From an uncultured Pseudomonadota bacterium (GTDB lineage: Bacteria; Myxococcota_A; UBA796; GCA-2862545): a stretch of DNA of 64,000 nucleotides. The position numbers were made by a program, and so were the translations under genes. Positions 60,763 through 64,000 of the stretch are shown here, one piece after another. Each line of letters starts with the position of its first letter. The first letter of the stretch is position 1. The stretch covers positions 1-64,000 of the forward strand of contig CAJXTB010000026.1 in the NCBI GenBank assembly GCA_913061235.1, in the 5' to 3' direction. The notes under the pieces are model-generated. The model had not been told where the DNA came from and searched no databases. It worked only from the letters and a program-made list of their open reading frames with translations.

Positions 60763-61905
60763 CTACACGGGAGCCTGGATCACTCGCCGACGCCTTCTCA
60801 GTCCAAGGATGCCCATTCCCAACAGGCCGAGCCCCCCCATTGGCATCGGAACACTGGAGCAACTCTTCGGTTCGGGCTCATCATCATCTGTGTCCGGCCG
60901 GCCGGGGCTGTCGAGACCGAGCAAGATGGCCTGCGTTCCTTCCCAACGGTCCACACACTCGGTGGCAGCAATACTGTCCGCCGGGCAGTCTCGCGGGCCG
61001 ACCACCTCATCGAACTCGAACCAGGCAACAAGGCCGTCTCCACTGTCGACCATGGCAGGCGGCAGTCCCTGGCTAAACTCAGTGCCGACGTACTGGGCGC
61101 CGGCGTGGGTCGCCAAAGTGGTCAGCACCGGGCCTGCGGGCTCCGACCAAGTCTGTCCGTCATCTGTAGAGCTGACGACGCCCATGGCGAACAACGAGGC
61201 AGACAAACCATCGGTGGTGGTGACGCCGTTGATGGCGGTCTCCACAGTCACCAGAACAGAGGCGACACCAGAGTCATCAATGCGCACCAGCTGGTCGGTA
61301 CCCGCGTAGGGAACGGACATATAAGCCCGGTCCTGTGCGTCCACAGCATGAACCAACAGGAAGCTCGATGGTGTGTCGACCAAGACCGTTGTCCAGCCGG
61401 TGTCGGGGTGGCCGGTGTACACCTCGGCACCGCCCTCAACGAAGGCAAAGACCCAAAGAGTGTCGCCGGACTCACTCGCAATCACGCCTCGCAGCCCACC
61501 GTCCCACGGGCCTTCCGTCGCCAACCATTGGTCAGCGTCTGTGCTGTACCAAAGGGTATCCGAGGTCGTGGCCCAGTAGTCGTCCCCCCGGATGGAGACT
61601 CCAGAGACATACTGGTCATCTGGACCATTGCCCTGAGCGAATGTACAGCCATCGTCCGACCAGAACAGCCCTCGGTCGGTCCCGAGAACCACGCGGTCTC
61701 CCGACATCTCGGCGGCGAGTACTACCCCCCCGCCGTAGGCGGCGTCGCACACCCAATCCCAGGCATCATCCGTCTGAGTAAACAACCCCTCAGTAGACAC
61801 GGCACGCGCTTCCGGCGACTCCGGAAGCACATGGTAGACCTCGGGTCCTCCGTGAGCGAATGCCGGAGAGGCAACGAGGGCCCAGCCTAGCAGAAGGCTA
61901 CGCAC
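60763..61905 (-). CDS. Exported beta-propeller protein with MYXO-CTERM-like tail
   Basis: A 380-residue protein. The signal peptide (LLGWALVASPAFA) is followed by BNR/sortilin-like propeller repeats with GLFWSDDGCTF, TLWYSTDADQW and MGVVSSTDDGQTW (the SxDDGxTW box). The C-terminus has Ser/Pro/Asp linker residues, then CSSVPMPMGGLGLLGMG and an Arg run (GLRRRRR): a Cys-hydrophobic-Arg tail like the MYXO-CTERM sorting signal, with an unusual Met/Pro-rich segment. It starts 3 bases after the NHL lipoprotein stop and is probably cotranscribed. Confidence 0.8.
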   Translation of the reverse strand: MRSLLLGWALVASPAFAHGGPEVYHVLPESPEARAVSTEGLFTQTDDAWDWVCDAAYGGGVVLAAEMSGDRVVLGTDRGLFWSDDGCTFAQGNGPDDQYVSGVSIRGDDYWATTSDTLWYSTDADQWLATEGPWDGGLRGVIASESGDTLWVFAFVEGGAEVYTGHPDTGWTTVLVDTPSSFLLVHAVDAQDRAYMSVPYAGTDQLVRIDDSGVASVLVTVETAINGVTTTDGLSASLFAMGVVSSTDDGQTWSEPAGPVLTTLATHAGAQYVGTEFSQGLPPAMVDSGDGLVAWFEFDEVVGPRDCPADSIAATECVDRWEGTQAILLGLDSPGRPDTDDDEPEPKSCSSVPMPMGGLGLLGMGILGLRRRRRVIQAPV

Positions 61906-61908
61906 AGC

Positions 61909-63021
61909 CTACTGAGCCGAGATGCGGATGAGCTCGTTGGCGACCATATCGACCACCACGATGTTGCCGTCGGCGTCCAAGGTCATGCCGCCGAGGTGAC
62001 CAGGCTCCATGTCCAACTGCACCCAGTCCAGAAGCTCGCCTTCGAGGTTGAAGGCAAAGATTCGCGACGTATCATGGTCGCTAACGAAGACGGTGTCTCC
62101 CTGTAGGTGCAGACCCGATGGCTGAACCATCTCAACTTCGGAGACGTCCGTCAGCTCGCGACCGCGGTCGTTCAGAGCAGACACCAGAGCACCGCCGTCA
62201 GCGAGGGTAAAGATGGTCGCACCGTCCATCTCATACATCTCGTCAAGGCCGTCATAGTTGGGTCCAATCCGACCGCCGCGCTCGCCCGTTGCAATATCTA
62301 GCACTGCAACGCGCGCATTCGCGGTGTCTGCGACGTAGAGCAGGCCGGACTCATGGTCCAGCTGCATGTGACTCGGAATGCCTTCAATGCGCGACACTTC
62401 ACCTTCGGCGTAGCGCACAATCTGACCATCACTGTGGTCAGCGCCACCGTAGCCATGGTCGCCGTTGAAGGCGTAGCGAGTCAGGCTTGCGTTGTAGCCA
62501 TCAAAGACCCAGTAGGTGTTGTCCTCTTCCCAAGCGATACCGCCGCCGAGTGGCGAGTTGTGCAGCATGTCCAGATGCCCACCGTGGCCGCCGTCGTAGT
62601 CTGCGCTGTCGTCCCACAGGACTGGGCCCATGAAGTCCGCCGGAGTGGCGTTGCCTTGGGTCAGATCATCCGTGTCGTGGATGGTGGCGAAGTTGCCGAA
62701 GTCACTGAACGCAAGCGCCATGGGTGCCACCAAGAAATGGTTGGCGCCGCCGCTCGTTGGGGTGTCAATGTTGGCGTAGTCGTCGCCAGACAAGATGGTG
62801 ATGGAGTTGTCGTTGTAGTTGGTGACCCACAGCTGCGACAGGTCGAGCGGATTGAGAGAGACGTCAGATGGCGCGTCCAGGCCATCAGCGGAGGTAGCGA
62901 GTACCTCAACGGTCATCTCTTCCAGTCCATGACTTCCATCGCCCAGAACAGCAATTCCCTCGGTCTTAGAGGTGCAGGCAGCGAGCATCAAGGGCACGGC
63001 GAGAAGGGCAAAGCGACGCAT
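61909..63021 (-). CDS. NHL-type beta-propeller lipoprotein
   Basis: A 370-residue lipoprotein with lipobox LAAC (Cys16) and GGAG before ATG 63021. The rest is an NHL/YncE-like propeller: LNPLDLSQLWVTNYNDNSIT, HMQLDHESGLLYVADTANAR, PSGLHLQGDTVFVSDHDTSR and LGGMTLDADGNIVVVDMVAN. Several His and Asp clusters (GGHGGHLDMLHN) may bind metal. It forms an operon with the MYXO-CTERM-like propeller gene. Confidence 0.85.
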   Translation of the reverse strand: MRRFALLAVPLMLAACTSKTEGIAVLGDGSHGLEEMTVEVLATSADGLDAPSDVSLNPLDLSQLWVTNYNDNSITILSGDDYANIDTPTSGGANHFLVAPMALAFSDFGNFATIHDTDDLTQGNATPADFMGPVLWDDSADYDGGHGGHLDMLHNSPLGGGIAWEEDNTYWVFDGYNASLTRYAFNGDHGYGGADHSDGQIVRYAEGEVSRIEGIPSHMQLDHESGLLYVADTANARVAVLDIATGERGGRIGPNYDGLDEMYEMDGATIFTLADGGALVSALNDRGRELTDVSEVEMVQPSGLHLQGDTVFVSDHDTSRIFAFNLEGELLDWVQLDMEPGHLGGMTLDADGNIVVVDMVANELIRISAQ

Positions 63022-63163
63022 CGAAAATTCTCCAAATTGTTGGATTGGTGCACTAGGTACACCATTCATTGCCTTTGGTTAACGGTTTCACGCCGCTTTC
63101 ATGTCACTATGCGTTTTCCATGCTTGGTTCGGTCGCAATCAGCCACCATGCAACGCCAACTCT

Positions 63164-63487
63164 CTAGGAAAGCCACCAAAGCACGCCACCAGCGATGATC
63201 CCGCCCAGCACGAGCACAAGAGCAATCACTCGACCCCATGCGACCTGAACATCAGCCAGCGCCAAGGGCCCCTTGTCGAAGGCTACAAACGACAGACCGG
63301 TGCCCGGAACCTCCGCTCCGCATGTGCAGGTGCCCCGGTCGTATACAGCCGAACAGTCACAGGTCACAACGCCTTCGTTGAGCGCGAAGTGGTCCGACTT
63401 GCCGCAGGCGTTGCAGGTGAACCACACGTTCGGATCCGAACAAGTGGCGCAGTGGACGTGAATGAAGCCAGTGTTTGTAGTGGTCAT
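63164..63487 (-). CDS. Small zinc-ribbon membrane protein
   Basis: A 107-residue protein. Four CxxC/CxC-type pairs (HCATC, FTCNACGKSDHF, CDCSAVYDRG, TCTCGAE) suggest two zinc ribbons. A single membrane helix lies near residues 85-104 (VIALVLVLGGIIAGGVLWWL). The ATG at 63487 is preferred over 63508. The function is unknown. Confidence 0.7.
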   Translation of the reverse strand: MTTTNTGFIHVHCATCSDPNVWFTCNACGKSDHFALNEGVVTCDCSAVYDRGTCTCGAEVPGTGLSFVAFDKGPLALADVQVAWGRVIALVLVLGGIIAGGVLWWLS

Positions 63488-63555
63488 GGGCGCCCGTCTA
63501 ACGGACAACGCTCGCCCACGGAAGGCTCGCTAGCAAAGTCCCGACTGCGCCCCCG

Positions 63556-64000
63556 CTAGCAACACGCTGCGAGGTCAGTCGCGACTTGGTACTCGGTGTG
63601 AGCAATCGTCGGGTCACACGGGAACTCACCGTAGTGAGTCGTGGTGTCCCCGATAATGTCGAAGTGAGCGGCGAAGCGCGTCCCAGAGAGCATCAGTGCG
63701 GTGTTGCTACACACCCGTTCCGGCCGACCCGCTTCAAACAGATGATGGTCGTCTAGGCGAAACAGGGGACCGACTTCGGGAATCGTTCCTTTGTAGACAG
63801 CGACCTGGCCGTAGTCCTCGCACCGTGCTTCAAGACCGTCGAGCTTGAGCAGGCGAACGGTGTCAGACGTGAACCGGGCTGCACCGACCTTCTTCTGAAT
63901 CTCGGCATTGCGGATGGCAATGGGTGTCGTGCTCATTCGGCGCGGGTCCAAGAAGCCCACCTTCTTGGCCAGCTGTGCAAAGTCGAAGTCGGTCATGGCG
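63556..64000 (-). CDS. arsM: Arsenite methyltransferase (ArsM), C-terminal part
   Basis: The frame continues past the window edge. The visible 146-148 residues match the C-terminal substrate-binding domain of ArsM: VGFLDPRRMSTTPIAIRNAE, YGQVAVYKGTIPEVG, RLDDHHLFEAGRPERVCSNTALM, RFAAHFDIIGDTTTHYG, and the closing CC. ArsM methylates arsenite with SAM. The Met at 63996 is probably internal, since the catalytic SAM domain would be further right. The N-terminal part is outside the window. Confidence 0.85.
   Translation of the reverse strand, partial: AMTDFDFAQLAKKVGFLDPRRMSTTPIAIRNAEIQKKVGAARFTSDTVRLLKLDGLEARCEDYGQVAVYKGTIPEVGPLFRLDDHHLFEAGRPERVCSNTALMLSGTRFAAHFDIIGDTTTHYGEFPCDPTIAHTEYQVATDLAACC

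Overview
The window is high-GC bacterial chromosome. It fits a Myxococcota or other deltaproteobacterial-type organism. The evidence is about nineteen predicted lipoproteins, MopE-like Cys/Asp repeats (CxDGxDNDxDG), a FISUMP-domain lipoprotein, fibrinogen-like and glycine-rich surface modules, a MYXO-CTERM-like tail (gene at 60763-61905), a Ser/Thr kinase coupled to an ECF-like sigma factor, and many singly placed genes. I see no rRNA, tRNA, CRISPR array, insertion sequence or integrase.

Layout. 1-7.7 kb: a truncated lipoprotein, a TetR regulator with a short-chain dehydrogenase, a large hexapeptide/MopE-repeat secreted protein, a fatty acid desaturase, a methyltransferase and a metallo-beta-lactamase-fold hydrolase. 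7.8-18.4 kb: two tandem secreted proteins with a hexapeptide stalk and a fibrinogen-like head, an FKBP lipoprotein, a beta-helix lipoprotein, an RbgA-like GTPase, small lipoproteins, a deletion scar, a GNAT protein and an outer-membrane-like protein. 18.4-25.7 kb: a regulatory trio of winged-helix/ATPase/TPR regulator, transmembrane kinase with a very large sensor, and sigma factor. 25.8-30.9 kb: Dps, a two-gene cytochrome c lipoprotein operon, an endonuclease/exonuclease/phosphatase protein, and an XRE regulator with operator-like repeats. 30.9-37.7 kb: a compact leftward histidine operon, hisZG(fused)-hisD-HAD-hisB-hisH-hisA-hisF-hisIE, lacking only hisC. 37.9-53.3 kb: mostly surface or periplasmic proteins, including a large MopE/beta-helix/Gly-rich lipoprotein, three tandem zinc-ribbon membrane proteins, a coiled-coil stalk lipoprotein, another hexapeptide-stalk protein with a Gly-rich head, a phage-fibre-like protein with seven HxH motifs and a cellulase-fold lipoprotein, plus an EgtD-like methyltransferase, a ygiD-like dioxygenase and YceI. 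53.4-64 kb: a LysR regulator, four micro-lipoproteins, an ABC exporter, an amidase, an FMN reductase, a RpoE/ChrR-type sigma/anti-sigma pair, a propeller protein pair and the C-terminal part of an arsenite methyltransferase.

The strongest theme is modular surface display. Four genes share a signal peptide, an acidic DxNxDG cap and a left-handed beta-helix stalk, but end in different heads (MopE repeats, fibrinogen-like, glycine-rich). Two further genes build long stalks from coiled coil or phage-fibre-like HxH repeats. With the lipoprotein set, this looks like a repertoire of exchangeable cell-surface or secreted adhesins. That reading is an inference. Function calls come from motifs read by eye; no database search was run.
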